A stretch of 64,000 bases of DNA, taken from assembly GCF_000763315.1 (NCBI RefSeq), contig NZ_JPST01000021.1:1-64000 (forward strand), in the 5' to 3' direction. Source of the DNA: Thermoactinomyces daqus (GTDB lineage: Bacteria; Bacillota; Bacilli; Thermoactinomycetales; Thermoactinomycetaceae). A model generated the notes under the pieces. It searched no databases. It saw nothing but the letters and a program-made list of their open reading frames with translations, and was not told the origin of the DNA. Both the position numbers and the translations under genes were made by a program. This document shows, piece after piece, positions 42,118 to 51,363 of this stretch (its first letter is position 1; each line of letters starts with the position of its first letter).

Positions 42118-42257
42118 TTTACATTGCATTTTATTCGTAATGGTTGTGTTTCAATTGACCCATTGCCTTCGATTTCTTTTTTTGCAAAGCGTTTGCGGAG
42201 CACCTTCAAATGATGGCCTTCTGGTGCAATTCCTCCATCTTATCCAATTTTTCCTAC

Positions 42258-42286
42258 GTATTGATTGAAGCAAAAAACGCATGATA
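42258..42286 (+). promoter_or_regulatory. Sigma-G-like promoter of the SASP gene
   Basis: GTATT (42258-42262), 17 bp, CATGATA (42280-42286), close to the forespore sigma-G pattern GNATR-N17-CATNNTA. Confidence 0.55.
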
Positions 42287-42316
42287 AGAACAACAAAGCC
42301 AAGGAGGTGAAAACAC

Positions 42317-42532
42317 ATGGCACAACAATCTCGCAGCCGTAGTTCCAACCAATTGCTGGTCGCTGGTGCTGCTCAAGCTCTTGATCAAATGAAATTTGAG
42401 ATTGCTCAAGAGTTTGGTGTTCAACTTGGTCCTGATACCACTTCCCGCGCCAACGGTTCTGTCGGGGGAGAAATCACCAAACGCCTCGTTTCGATGGCTG
42501 AGCAACAACTTGGCGGAGGCTTCGTTGGTTAA
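42317..42532 (+). CDS. Alpha/beta-type small acid-soluble spore protein
   Basis: 71 residues, normal length. Both signature regions are present: [20 protein letters not shown] with the GPR protease site, and the C-terminal [20 protein letters not shown]. These proteins coat spore DNA and shield it from UV and heat. ATG behind AAGGAGGTG, with a sigma-G-like promoter upstream. Confidence 0.96.
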   Translation: MAQQSRSRSSNQLLVAGAAQALDQMKFEIAQEFGVQLGPDTTSRANGSVGGEITKRLVSMAEQQLGGGFVG

Positions 42533-42559
42533 TCTCAATTGAATAAGCTGGTTTCTGAA

Positions 42560-42592
42560 TGCGGTGGCCGGTCCGGTCACCGCAATTATTTT
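42560..42592 (+). terminator. Terminator of the SASP gene
   Basis: TGCGGTG-GCCGG with CCGG-TCACCGCA, then ATTATTTT. Confidence 0.8.
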
Positions 42593-42683
42593 GCTGCAAG
42601 AAGGGATTTTTGGTTTTTTAATAGAATAATTTTGATTGTTCGATGTCATGATCACAGATTTTTATTACTCGGGAGGGGTAAGG

Positions 42684-44246
42684 ATGACAGAATTTTATAA
42701 CATTGCAAATGATATTGACCGGCATGCTGACAAAGACCGGGTGGCCATTCGCTGGATGAATGAAAATGGGGACAAGCGAATCGTTACATATCAGGAATTG
42801 AAAGAAAAGTCAGATGAATTGGCATCTGCATTTATAAAGGAAGGATTGGTCAAAGGCGACCGGGTTCATATTTTGTTGCCGAGGGTACCCGAAGCGTATA
42901 TCGCCTATCTCGCTTGTCTCAAAGCAGGTTTGGTGATTTTGCCCGGATCCGAAATGCTCAGGGCCGGTGATATTGCGTATCGGATGAAGCATGCTGAAGT
43001 GAAAGCGGTCATCGCCGATGAAAGCTTGACGGAGAGAGTTGATGAAGCTGCGTCAGATACTGGTTTGTCCTTTAAGCGGTATGTGCGCGGGCAGGCGCAT
43101 AAAGATTGGATTTCCTTAAGCGGTTTGCAAGGCGATTCCGAAATCCGGCTGCCGCAGACGCGCCCGGATGATATCGCTTTCATTTCCTATACTTCCGGCA
43201 CGACAGGGGGACCAAAAGGAGTGATTCACCACCATAGCTGGGCGATCGCCCACCAGCAGACAGCGACCGGATCCTGGCTTGATCTTCACCAAGGGGATAT
43301 TGTTTGGGCCACTGCCGGGCCGGGCTGGGCCAAGTGGATTTGGAGCCCGTTCGTCTCGACGCTGGGGGCGGGGGAGACCGCTTTTGTGTATCAAGGAGCG
43401 TTTCATCCGGAAAAATATCTCCGGTTATTGCAGGATCAAAAGGTGAATGTACTCTGCTGCACGCCGACAGAATATCGCATGATGGCGAAAACGGAAAAGC
43501 TGGAAAGGTTTGATCTCTCGCATCTGCGGGTTGCCGTCAGCGCAGGGGAACCTTTAAACCGGGAAGTGATTGACACATTTGAAAAAGTTTTCGGTATACG
43601 GGTGCGTGATGGATACGGGCAGACGGAAAATACATTGCTCATCGCGACATTGAAAGATATTCCCCCGAAACTGGGATCGATGGGAAAACCGACTCCGGGA
43701 AACCGCGTGTCAATCATCAATGATCAGGGCGAGGAAGTAAAGGCGGGAGAAGTGGGGCATATCGCCGTGCATCGTTCTTCCCCGGCGTTGTTTAAAGGGT
43801 ATTACCGGGATCCCGAGCGCACAGAAGCGGCATTCATCGGGGATTGGTATATCACCGGCGACCGGGCGCGAAAAGATGAGGAAGGTTATTTCTGGTTTGA
43901 AGGAAGGGCCGATGATATTATTATCAGCAGCGGCTACACGATTGGGCCGTTTGAAGTGGAAGATGCGCTGGTCAAACATCCGGCCGTGAAAGAGTGCGCC
44001 GTCGTTGCCAGCCCTGATCCCGTGCGCGGCTCCATTGTAAAAGCGTTTGTCATTCTGAAGGAAAATGTGGAACCGGGGGAAGAATTGGTCAAAACCTTGC
44101 AGAACCATGTAAAAACGGTGACCGCTCCTTATAAATACCCGCGGGAAATCGAATTTGTCGACTCGCTGCCCAAAACGACAAGCGGAAAAATCCGCAGGGT
44201 GGAGTTGCGGGAACTGGAGAAACAGAGAAAGAATGCCGGGGCTTGA
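42684..44246 (+). CDS. Acyl-CoA synthetase, AMP-forming (MACS/acetyl-CoA synthetase-like)
   Basis: 520 residues. AMP-binding motifs: P-loop FISYTSGTTGGPKG, GYGQTENT, YITGDRARKDEEGYFWFEGRADD, and the C-terminal catalytic Lys in TTSGKIRRVELRE. It activates a short or medium carboxylic acid to its CoA thioester. ATG 42684 behind GGGAGGGGTAAGG. Confidence 0.88.
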   Translation: MTEFYNIANDIDRHADKDRVAIRWMNENGDKRIVTYQELKEKSDELASAFIKEGLVKGDRVHILLPRVPEAYIAYLACLKAGLVILPGSEMLRAGDIAYRMKHAEVKAVIADESLTERVDEAASDTGLSFKRYVRGQAHKDWISLSGLQGDSEIRLPQTRPDDIAFISYTSGTTGGPKGVIHHHSWAIAHQQTATGSWLDLHQGDIVWATAGPGWAKWIWSPFVSTLGAGETAFVYQGAFHPEKYLRLLQDQKVNVLCCTPTEYRMMAKTEKLERFDLSHLRVAVSAGEPLNREVIDTFEKVFGIRVRDGYGQTENTLLIATLKDIPPKLGSMGKPTPGNRVSIINDQGEEVKAGEVGHIAVHRSSPALFKGYYRDPERTEAAFIGDWYITGDRARKDEEGYFWFEGRADDIIISSGYTIGPFEVEDALVKHPAVKECAVVASPDPVRGSIVKAFVILKENVEPGEELVKTLQNHVKTVTAPYKYPREIEFVDSLPKTTSGKIRRVELRELEKQRKNAGA

Positions 44247-44306
44247 TGGGAAATCTGAAAGTTCGATATAATAAGTGGGACTTGGACTTTAAAAGGAGAA
44301 AAAGAC

Positions 44307-44816
44307 ATGAAAGTGTTTACACACGGCAGCAATATCAACTTTGCCTGTTCGGCCCGGGAGATGACCGGAAGTGAACTGGAACGCCTGATTCACGAGTACC
44401 AACAGGAGTACCGTGAGCTGCTGTTTGGAAAAATTGATTTGGAACAAAGCGAAATTTATGTATACGGCACTTTGGAGGAAGCGGTGATCAATGAGGATGG
44501 AGACCGCTGCCGTTTCCGTTACCGCTCCGAACAGGGAGAAGGGATGGAGGAACATCCTTTTGATCAGCTGCTGTTAAGCCAGGAAGCCCACTTCGACATC
44601 ATCGATGAGAAAAAGGGACGCACAGGTTACCGCGTGCTTTATGTCACCTTTTTGGAAGACGGTGAGGACAGGGAAACAAGTTATTTTTTCGCTGATGCCA
44701 ACGGGGTCAGCCAGCCTCTTGCCTGCGTGGCCGAATTTTGGCAGCAGGTGATTGACATCGGACGGGATGTCGATTTTACGATGACCGGCTGTTCAAGAGA
44801 ATGCGGGTGTGAATAA
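44307..44816 (+). CDS. Unknown acidic protein
   Basis: 169 residues, not recognised. Acidic, mixed alpha/beta, with a short hydrophobic-free sequence and a Cys cluster at the end (TGCSRECGCE). ATG 44307 follows AAAAGGAGAAA. A lone unit closed by a strong terminator. Confidence 0.6.
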   Translation: MKVFTHGSNINFACSAREMTGSELERLIHEYQQEYRELLFGKIDLEQSEIYVYGTLEEAVINEDGDRCRFRYRSEQGEGMEEHPFDQLLLSQEAHFDIIDEKKGRTGYRVLYVTFLEDGEDRETSYFFADANGVSQPLACVAEFWQQVIDIGRDVDFTMTGCSRECGCE

Positions 44817-44857
44817 AAAAAGGGTAGAAGCCGACAGGGTTTCTGCCCTTTTTTTAT
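44814..44857. terminator. Terminator, two-way
   Basis: A-run, AAAGGGTAGAAGCC / GGGTTTCTGCCCTTT stem, T-run. Confidence 0.85.
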
Positions 44858-44940
44858 TTGCATGGGTGAATAACGTGTGAATGTTGCTGCGCATTTCATA
44901 CTACTAAGATAAACGTGCGCTGGGATGGGAGGGAAGCAAG

Positions 44941-45252
44941 TTGGCTACACGTCCTTCAAAAAAAGAGTTTGCCGATTGGATCAATACCTTGACGGGTTCC
45001 GAAGTCATGACCGAAAAGAAACTGGATCAAATTTTGTTTAATGCAAAAAAGAGCGTGCAGAAACAGGGGATGAATGGTCTGTTTGAGTATATGCGCCAGT
45101 TGCTGGGTTTACCGATCTCGGATGAATTCATGCAGCATATTCTTGAACGTCTCAGTTCGCCGGACGGAGCATCTGCATTATTTCAGGAATTTCAATTAAA
45201 TGTTCCGGCAGAGATCCGGAAGGCCACCAAGAAAAACAACAAGAAAAAATAA
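44941..45252 (+). CDS. Small unknown basic protein
   Basis: 103 residues, Lys-rich and helical (KKEFADWINTLTGSEVMTEK, LFEYMRQLLGLPIS) with a poly-Lys tail. TTG 44941 follows GGGAGGGA. It is convergent, 3 nt apart, with the gene at 45256. Not recognised. Confidence 0.5.
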   Translation: MATRPSKKEFADWINTLTGSEVMTEKKLDQILFNAKKSVQKQGMNGLFEYMRQLLGLPISDEFMQHILERLSSPDGASALFQEFQLNVPAEIRKATKKNNKKK

Positions 45253-45255
45253 TTT

Positions 45256-45705
45256 TTACCACTTCTTCTTTCCTTTTTGTTTCATCACTTCTCTGACAAT
45301 TTCCCTCATCGCCGGGGAATTGAAAATATCGTAGAGACTGTCCCCCGTCAGGTTTTGCCCGCTTTCCATCTTGTTGTCATTACTGTTTTGCCCTTGTTTA
45401 GCCGGAGTTTTCGTAACGTTGTTTTTGTTTGAACCGGCGTTTCCTCCCTGAGAATTGGTGCTTTTTTGCGTCTGTGTCCGATTCAGATTCGCCAAAGATT
45501 GGATCATCTTCATGAAGGCACCTTTGTCACTTAGCGCCGTGTTTAAAGAATGGAGTGCATGCAAGATCTCTTCCACGTTCATTGTCGTTTTGGAAAGGTT
45601 GCCCACCCATTTGTGGATTTGCGTCCAATAATCGGCGGGATCATCGCCAGCGATCAGATTGAGGAGCTCTTCAGGCAACGGGGGGATTTCCTTCTTTTTA
45701 TCCAT
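45256..45705 (-). CDS. Unknown protein with Asn/Gln-rich linker
   Basis: 149 residues. N-terminal helical part (PPLPEELLNLIAGDDPADYW, MNVEEILHALHSLNTAL), then a low-complexity Asn/Ser/Gln linker and a C-terminal LYDIFNSPAMREIVREVMKQK. ATG 45705 behind GGGAGGTGG. Organisation (two helical ends and a disordered middle) and neighbours suggest a spore-associated protein, but no family is recognised. Confidence 0.5.
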   Translation of the reverse strand: MDKKKEIPPLPEELLNLIAGDDPADYWTQIHKWVGNLSKTTMNVEEILHALHSLNTALSDKGAFMKMIQSLANLNRTQTQKSTNSQGGNAGSNKNNVTKTPAKQGQNSNDNKMESGQNLTGDSLYDIFNSPAMREIVREVMKQKGKKKW

Positions 45706-45783
45706 CTCATGCCACCTCCCTTTCCGCCTGTTAAAAAATATATTCACTTTTTGGGCAATGAGTGAAGATGGGAGTGAAAAGCG

Positions 45784-46911
45784 ATGTCTAATCCAAAATG
45801 GCTGCTCCCTTCATCAGATCAAGCAATACATCGGAGACGGCGGGTTCGAAAAATTTTTTATCTCCGGGACGGAACCCAGCTCGATCGTTATGTGGAGGAT
45901 ATGAAACGGTCAGGGATACGGCCGATTCGTTTTCTCACTCATTTGGGGATCGTCATCGGTGAATATTTTACGCCTTCCGCTTCGCATGTGATGGATGGAC
46001 ATCCGGCGGTGGAGTATACAGAACAGGATATTCGCATAACCATAACCGAACCGATTGTGGGGACGGTCACTCCCCCCTATGAACAAAAGATTCCCTGGGG
46101 GGTAGCCATGGTTGATGCCCCGAAGGTTTGGCCGATCAGCCGGGGGCGCGGGGTGCGAGTAGCGGTTATCGACACGGGAATTGCTGCCGATCATCCGGCA
46201 ATCCGCGATAACTACAAGGGGGGAATCAATATTTTATCCCCGCATTTTTCCCCGACAGACTATAATGGCCATGGCACCCATGTGGCGGGGATCATCGCCG
46301 GCAGAATGGCGGAAACAGGAATTGTGGGCGTGGCCCCGCGCACGCATCTGTACGCGGTCAAAGCGTTCAACCGCAAGGGAAGTGCCAATTTGTCCGATCT
46401 GTTGAGCGCGATCAACTGGTGCATTGAAAATAAAATGCAAATCATCAACATGAGTTTCGGCATGGACAAATTAAGCGAATCACTGAAACAAGCAATACAA
46501 ATTGCCCATCGTAAAGGGATTATCATGGTGGCCGCAACCGGAAACCAAGGATTGACGGCGAAAATTGATTTCCCGGCGCGCTATCCGGAGACGATTGCGG
46601 TCACTTCTGTCTCAAAAGACGGAAATCTCTCTTTTTTCAGCAATTACGGCAAAGGGGTTGACCTCGCTGCTCCTGGAGATCGAATTCCCTCTGCCTGGTT
46701 AAACAATTCCAAACGGGAAATGAGTGGAACGTCAATGGCAGTTCCGCATGTTACCGGAACGATCGCACTTTTATATCATCTCAATCCATCGCTGAATCCG
46801 GAACAGATCCGCTACATTCTGACACAAACTTCAATCAAATCGGGAAAAATCGGCATCGGTGTGATCAACTCATATCAGGCCATAAAGTTTTACCGGAAAT
46901 TCTGGAGCTGA
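45784..46911 (+). CDS. S8 subtilisin-like protease without signal peptide
   Basis: 375 residues. Triad: Asp ~130 in AVIDTGIAADHPA, His ~163 in DYNGHGTHVAG, Ser ~317 in EMSGTSMAVPHVTG; the oxyanion Asn is in AATGNQG. A ~100-residue basic N-terminal region may act as a propeptide. No signal peptide. It is similar in design to the protease at 7546, so the genome has at least two of these cytosolic or spore proteases. Confidence 0.9.
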   Translation: MSNPKWLLPSSDQAIHRRRRVRKIFYLRDGTQLDRYVEDMKRSGIRPIRFLTHLGIVIGEYFTPSASHVMDGHPAVEYTEQDIRITITEPIVGTVTPPYEQKIPWGVAMVDAPKVWPISRGRGVRVAVIDTGIAADHPAIRDNYKGGINILSPHFSPTDYNGHGTHVAGIIAGRMAETGIVGVAPRTHLYAVKAFNRKGSANLSDLLSAINWCIENKMQIINMSFGMDKLSESLKQAIQIAHRKGIIMVAATGNQGLTAKIDFPARYPETIAVTSVSKDGNLSFFSNYGKGVDLAAPGDRIPSAWLNNSKREMSGTSMAVPHVTGTIALLYHLNPSLNPEQIRYILTQTSIKSGKIGIGVINSYQAIKFYRKFWS

Positions 46912-46921
46912 AAAATTCGTT

Positions 46922-46957
46922 TGTCCCGCAGCCTGCACCATATGTGACTGCGGGACA
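46922..46957 (+). terminator. Hairpin after the protease gene
   Basis: TGTCCCGCAG pairs perfectly with CTGCGGGACA; only a weak T-run follows. Confidence 0.55.
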
Positions 46958-47067
46958 TTATCGTCAAAGAAGGTTGGAAAACCGCTTCTCTGTCCCGGCA
47001 TTTTTTGTGATAAACTAATACTCGTATCTAAATTAAGCATTAGACAAATGAAGGGTTGATCATTGCA

Positions 47068-49041
47068 ATGAAGAAATTAAAGCAAAGATCAGCTTTAAAT
47101 GGGCTGTTTTCACAGCGCTTGCAAAGTTTATGGTTGATCGTCGTCTTGCTTTTTGTCATCCTTACCCTGCGCCTGAGCTGGATTCAACTCGGGTCAGGAG
47201 AAAAGTACAACCAGTTGGCTGTGGAAAATAACTTCAAACAGATTCCCATCGTGGCTCCGCGGGGAAAAATGTATGACCGGTCAGGCAAGCTTCTGGTCGG
47301 AAACCAGTCGCTCTATTCCGCCATTTATCTGGAACCGGACAGCAGCCCCGAAGAAAAAATGGCCACGGCGAAACATCTGGCCCAAACGCTGCACATGCCG
47401 CTCGCCGATGTCTTAAGTGCAATGGATATCGGCCGGGATGCTCACGGCAAGCATGTGATGCGGAAACAGCCGCCGTATTATCCGAAAAAAATCAAGGACC
47501 GGCTCACTTCCGAAGAGGTGGTCAAAATCTCGGAGAATCCGGATCTGTTCCCCGGAGTCAATATCTTCACCGAGCCGCTTCGCCAATACCGAAACGATAC
47601 CTTTGCTGTACAGACGATCGGGTATGTACGCCCCTACGCCGGCGCGAAAGAAACGATGGACAAATACAAACAAGCGGATGGCAAGTCAAATCAAGGCGGG
47701 TATGTGGACTGGGAACAGGTCGGGGTAGACGGTCTGGAGTACAGTTACCAAGATGTATTGCGCGGGCAAAACGGCTATCGTCTGGTCCGGGTCAATTCGA
47801 CCGGCAAACTGGTCGATGTGCTGAAAGAGGTAGAACCGAAGCCGGGAGACAATCTTTATCTGACCCTGGATGAGAAAATGCAACTGGGGGCGGAGAAGTT
47901 CATCGCCGACCAACTGAAGAAACTGCAAACGTCTGGTGGTTCAAACCGGGCTCCGTACGCCAAAAATGCCTACGCTGTCGCAATGGAAGTCAAGACCGGG
48001 AAAATCCGCGCCATGGTCAGTTACCCTGATTACGACCCCAACATATGGAATGATCGGGTAACGGAAAAAGATTACCGCAATCTCAGCTATGTGATCCGGA
48101 ATGGCACTATCCGCGAGGCACCGTATGATGCGCGTAATTCCAGTCATCCGGATAAAGAGTATGCCAAACATCCGTTATCGGTTCTTCCTTTGGGTTCAAC
48201 CTTTAAACCGCTGATGGTGCTGATGGGGCTGTCGAAGGGATTGATTTCCCCGGAAACCGTATGGCGGGATGCCGTTTCATTTTATTACGCTAAGGCGACG
48301 CCGCCGATTCATAATTCGGGCGGCCACGATTACGGATATCTCACACCGGAAAAAGCGTTGCAAAAATCCTCAAATACCTTTATGGCCTGGTTGGGAACCC
48401 GGTGGTACAAACGGGATGGAATGAAGGTGATTCAGGAGTTTCGCAACTTTACACATCAATTTGGCTTGGGGGTTAAAACAGGTGTTCCTCTCCCAGGAGA
48501 GCAGGACGGTTCGGAAGACTACCTGCTCACGGCCAAAAAATATTCGGGTTTGGGCGCGATGGCTTTGGCTTCATTTGGTCAAGCCCAGCGCTATACGACG
48601 ATGCAGTTGGCCCAATATACGGCAACCCTGGCGAATAAAGGAGAGCGGCTTCAGCCTCAGCTGGTGGATAAAATTGTCAACCCCAATACCCATGAAGAGA
48701 AAGTGATCAAACCGAAGGTGTTGAATAAGGTTAACATCAAGCCGGAGGATTACAATACCGTCTTAAAAGGGATGATGGATGTCACGCATGCCGGAGGTAC
48801 GGCTGCCGGATTGTTTGATGATCTGCCGTTTGAAGTTGCCGCCAAAACGGGAACTTCAGAGCAGGACATTCCCGGCAGAGGAAGAGTGAACAACTCGGTC
48901 TTCATCGCTTTTGCTCCGGCAAAGGATCCGAAAATCGCGGTGGCGGTTGTTGTCCCGGAAGGCGGATACGGAGCCACTGCAGCCGGACCGATCGCCAAGT
49001 ATCTGATCACTTCCTATTACGAACAATTTATGAAAAAATAA
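47068..49041 (+). CDS. Class B penicillin-binding protein (PBP2-like transpeptidase)
   Basis: 657 residues. One N-terminal membrane anchor (SLWLIVVLLFVILTLRL), a dimerisation/pedestal domain (VAPRGKMYDRSGKLLV), and a transpeptidase domain with Ser ~377 in LGSTFKPL, SSN ~434 and KTG ~593 (VAAKTGTSEQ). No PASTA domains. Cross-links peptidoglycan at the outer membrane face; the PbpA/PBP2 group acts in elongation or spore wall synthesis. ATG 47068 is chosen; AAGGG is 12 nt away. Confidence 0.9.
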   Translation: MKKLKQRSALNGLFSQRLQSLWLIVVLLFVILTLRLSWIQLGSGEKYNQLAVENNFKQIPIVAPRGKMYDRSGKLLVGNQSLYSAIYLEPDSSPEEKMATAKHLAQTLHMPLADVLSAMDIGRDAHGKHVMRKQPPYYPKKIKDRLTSEEVVKISENPDLFPGVNIFTEPLRQYRNDTFAVQTIGYVRPYAGAKETMDKYKQADGKSNQGGYVDWEQVGVDGLEYSYQDVLRGQNGYRLVRVNSTGKLVDVLKEVEPKPGDNLYLTLDEKMQLGAEKFIADQLKKLQTSGGSNRAPYAKNAYAVAMEVKTGKIRAMVSYPDYDPNIWNDRVTEKDYRNLSYVIRNGTIREAPYDARNSSHPDKEYAKHPLSVLPLGSTFKPLMVLMGLSKGLISPETVWRDAVSFYYAKATPPIHNSGGHDYGYLTPEKALQKSSNTFMAWLGTRWYKRDGMKVIQEFRNFTHQFGLGVKTGVPLPGEQDGSEDYLLTAKKYSGLGAMALASFGQAQRYTTMQLAQYTATLANKGERLQPQLVDKIVNPNTHEEKVIKPKVLNKVNIKPEDYNTVLKGMMDVTHAGGTAAGLFDDLPFEVAAKTGTSEQDIPGRGRVNNSVFIAFAPAKDPKIAVAVVVPEGGYGATAAGPIAKYLITSYYEQFMKK

Positions 49042-49170
49042 GCGGGGTGTATGGGAAGAAGAGACTTCGCCTGTTTCCCCGTTCGGGACTTACTTTTTAA
49101 CGGTGATGAATGTCGATTGACACATTTGCTTTGGTCAACCTGGGAGAAATGAAACGGATGGGCTTTTAAA

Positions 49171-49290
49171 TTGAGGAACAACCGGCAATTTCGGAGCAAA
49201 GACGGAAAATACGCGGTGTTTATTTGCCGCAGAGATACTTGCATTCGTGCCAAAAAGAGCAAATGGAACGGTGCCAACAAGCAGAAATAA
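49171..49290 (+). CDS. Possible 39-residue basic peptide
   Basis: TTG 49171, 8 nt after GGATGGG, encodes a Lys/Arg-rich peptide with two Cys (VFICRRDTCIRAKK). Its stop lies in the left arm of the following terminator. Small size and a weak site make it uncertain. The rest of 49042-49286 shows no gene. Confidence 0.25.
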   Translation: MRNNRQFRSKDGKYAVFICRRDTCIRAKKSKWNGANKQK

Positions 49291-49320
49291 GTCCCATCTA
49301 CCTGAGCAGATGGGACTTAT
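49287..49320. terminator. Two-way terminator
   Basis: ATAAGTCCCATCT pairs perfectly with AGATGGGACTTAT around 8 nt. It ends the gamma-SASP transcript and any rightward one. Confidence 0.75.
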
Positions 49321-49341
49321 CTGTAAAGAAGTGATACGCAA

Positions 49342-49686
49342 TTATTGTTTGTTTTTTTGAGCCATGGATTGGCTGTTTTGTTGGCGAACTTGTTGTGCGC
49401 TAGTTTCGGAAGCGAATTCGTTTTTGTAAGCAGCTGCTTTGGTGTTTTGTCCGGCAGCGGAAGCGAATTCGTTTTGGAAACCTTTGTTTGCAGCGCTTGC
49501 GCTTGCTCCGGCAGCGGAAGCAAACTCATTTTGGAAACCCTTGTTTGCAGCACCTGCAGCACTTGCGCTCGTACCGGCAGCGGAAGCAAACTCATTTTTA
49601 TAGCTTTGATATCCACCCGGGCTTTGTTTGGATGCCTGGTTTTGGGCACGAACTTGTTGTGCATTGGTTTTGCTTTGTTGATCCAT
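49342..49686 (-). CDS. sspE: Gamma-type small acid-soluble spore protein
   Basis: 114 residues, Gln/Asn/Ala-rich. Four copies of a (Y/F)xNEFAS unit: YKNEFASAAG, two of FQNEFASAAG and a diverged YKNEFASETS, each a GPR protease site. It does not bind DNA; it is an amino-acid store used during outgrowth. ATG 49686 behind a perfect AGGAGGTGAT. The repeats in DNA are nearly identical (about 60-75 nt period). Confidence 0.93.
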   Translation of the reverse strand: MDQQSKTNAQQVRAQNQASKQSPGGYQSYKNEFASAAGTSASAAGAANKGFQNEFASAAGASASAANKGFQNEFASAAGQNTKAAAYKNEFASETSAQQVRQQNSQSMAQKNKQ

Positions 49687-49778
49687 TCGTATCACCTCCT
49701 GTTAGATAGAGTGCCCGGGGGCAGGTGATTTATTTCTCCCTTTTTTTGCCAAGCTCATCAAAACCAAAGGAGGCTTTT

Positions 49779-50669
49779 ATGAAGCAAACGGTATCAACGA
49801 TGTTTTGGCGGTGCTTACCGAAAAAAGCAATATCCCGGCTGATGGGGAAGTTTGCCCGGCATCCGCTCAGCCGCCATCTCATACCTGTCTACATCCGTTA
49901 TTTTGATATTGATCTCGAGCCGGTTCGCAAACCGTTGCATGAATTCCAAAACCTGCTTGATTTTTTTGTCAGGGAACTGACACCTGAAGCCAGGCCGATT
50001 GCCGCAGGGGATGACGTGATCGTGAGCCCTGTTGACGGAACCGTTTCCCAGGCCGGGCAGATTGAGAAAGGCACTCTGATTCAGGCGAAAGGGGTAGACT
50101 ATTCGCTTGATCAGCTTTTGAATGATCACCCTTCCTTCGTCCGCAAATTGCAAGGGGGACAGTTTCTTACCATCTATTTAAGTCCGCGCGATTACCACCG
50201 GATTCATATGCCGGTTGAAGGTGTCATTCGTGAATGCTCCTATATTCCGGGGGAATTATATCCGGTGAATGAAACAGGAGTCAACCTGTTTCCGGGTCTG
50301 TTTACGATCAATGAACGAATCGTTTCTTACATAGAAACCCAATTCGGCTGGATGGCGCTTGTCAAGGTTGGCGCAACCAACGTCGGCAGCATCAAGGTGG
50401 AATATGATGACAATATCGTCACCAACCCCGATTGCAAGTGCGCGGCTTTCCACAAGTGTTATCAGTCACCGCAAGTGCTGGACAAAGGAGCGGAATTGGG
50501 CCGGTTTGAATTTGGCTCCACCGTCATTCTGCTGTTTGAACCAAAGAGCATCAAATGGATGATTTCGCCTGAGCCGGGAATCAAATTAAAGATGGGACAG
50601 GCCATTGCAGAAGCGGTCAAAAAAAAGGAGGACGACCGGGATGCTTCGCCACACGTTGATTCCCCTTAA
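49779..50669 (+). CDS. psd: Phosphatidylserine decarboxylase
   Basis: 296 residues. The self-cleavage motif is FEFGSTVILLFEP (Ser ~246 becomes the pyruvoyl group); SPVDGTV and YLSPRDYHRIHMP with the conserved Asp/His pair are also clear. Makes phosphatidylethanolamine at the membrane. The Bacillus-type form usually reads LGST, here FGST. ATG 49779 behind AAAGGAGG. It overlaps the next gene by 29 nt. Confidence 0.93.
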   Translation: MKQTVSTMFWRCLPKKAISRLMGKFARHPLSRHLIPVYIRYFDIDLEPVRKPLHEFQNLLDFFVRELTPEARPIAAGDDVIVSPVDGTVSQAGQIEKGTLIQAKGVDYSLDQLLNDHPSFVRKLQGGQFLTIYLSPRDYHRIHMPVEGVIRECSYIPGELYPVNETGVNLFPGLFTINERIVSYIETQFGWMALVKVGATNVGSIKVEYDDNIVTNPDCKCAAFHKCYQSPQVLDKGAELGRFEFGSTVILLFEPKSIKWMISPEPGIKLKMGQAIAEAVKKKEDDRDASPHVDSP

Positions 50670-51246
50670 GCGCTTTCCGCAGGTTTTCCCCGTTGTGACC
50701 AGCATCATCCTTGTTCAAACCATTGTTTTTGTCATGATCCTCCTGTCAGGAAAAGCGAACGATCCCTCGACCTGGGGACGATACGGGGCTTTTGTCGGTT
50801 GGCGGATTGATGAAGGGGAATATTGGCGGTTAATTTTTTCACTGTTTGTTCATGTGGATTTCATGCAGTTGTTCGTGGTTGCGCTCTCCATATACATATT
50901 GGCTCCGCAGTTGGAATGGTTTTTTGGAAAGCTGCCCTTCTTGTTTCTTTTTTTGGTGACGGGTTTCTTTGGAAATCTGGGCGTTTATCTGATGGGAACC
51001 GAAGGGGTTTACACCGGCGCTTTTGAATCGATATACGGCCTTGTCGGTGTTTATCTTTTTTTGTATATCCGCGGGATGATTCATCCGCTCCTCGGCAGGG
51101 GATTGCTCGTCATCTTGATCATCAATCTGGTCTTCGATTATCATTTTCTGTTTGCCCATATCCTCGCCCTTTTAAGCGGGTTTGTGTTTGCCGCGATCTT
51201 TATTCAATATAAGCAGATGAAAGAAAATCAAGATTCCGAGCAGTAA
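50641..51246 (+). CDS. Rhomboid-like membrane protein lacking the usual catalytic serine
   Basis: 201 residues with about six membrane segments. The layout fits the rhomboid core: EYWRLIFSLFVHVDFMQL, then FFGNLGVYLMG, GAFESIYGLVGVYLF and FAHILALLSGFVFA. The catalytic motif GxSG(x)xxG of active rhomboids reads GAFESIYG, so the Ser position is Phe, although the His near the end is kept. It is probably an inactive relative. ATG 50641 lies inside psd (29-nt overlap) behind AAAGGAGGAC, so it is translationally coupled to psd. Confidence 0.7.
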   Translation: MLRHTLIPLKRFPQVFPVVTSIILVQTIVFVMILLSGKANDPSTWGRYGAFVGWRIDEGEYWRLIFSLFVHVDFMQLFVVALSIYILAPQLEWFFGKLPFLFLFLVTGFFGNLGVYLMGTEGVYTGAFESIYGLVGVYLFLYIRGMIHPLLGRGLLVILIINLVFDYHFLFAHILALLSGFVFAAIFIQYKQMKENQDSEQ

Positions 51247-51249
51247 AAA

Positions 51250-51296
51250 AGACGGCCGGCATGATGGTGGTGAAAACCGGACATGCCTGGCCGTCA
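51250..51296 (+). terminator. Terminator after the psd operon
   Basis: GACGGCCGGCATG pairs with CATGCCTGGCCGTC; weak T-run. Confidence 0.6.
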
Positions 51297-51363
51297 TCCG
51301 CTTTTACAAAAAAAGTGCATGGTGCAGGAGAGTTCTTGGTTAAGCTAAGACTGGTGAGAGACA

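Noticed and set aside
49440-49620. Direct repeats that could suggest a CRISPR or satellite array
   Set aside because: They are codons for the NEFASAAG units of the gamma-type SASP, in frame and without spacers.
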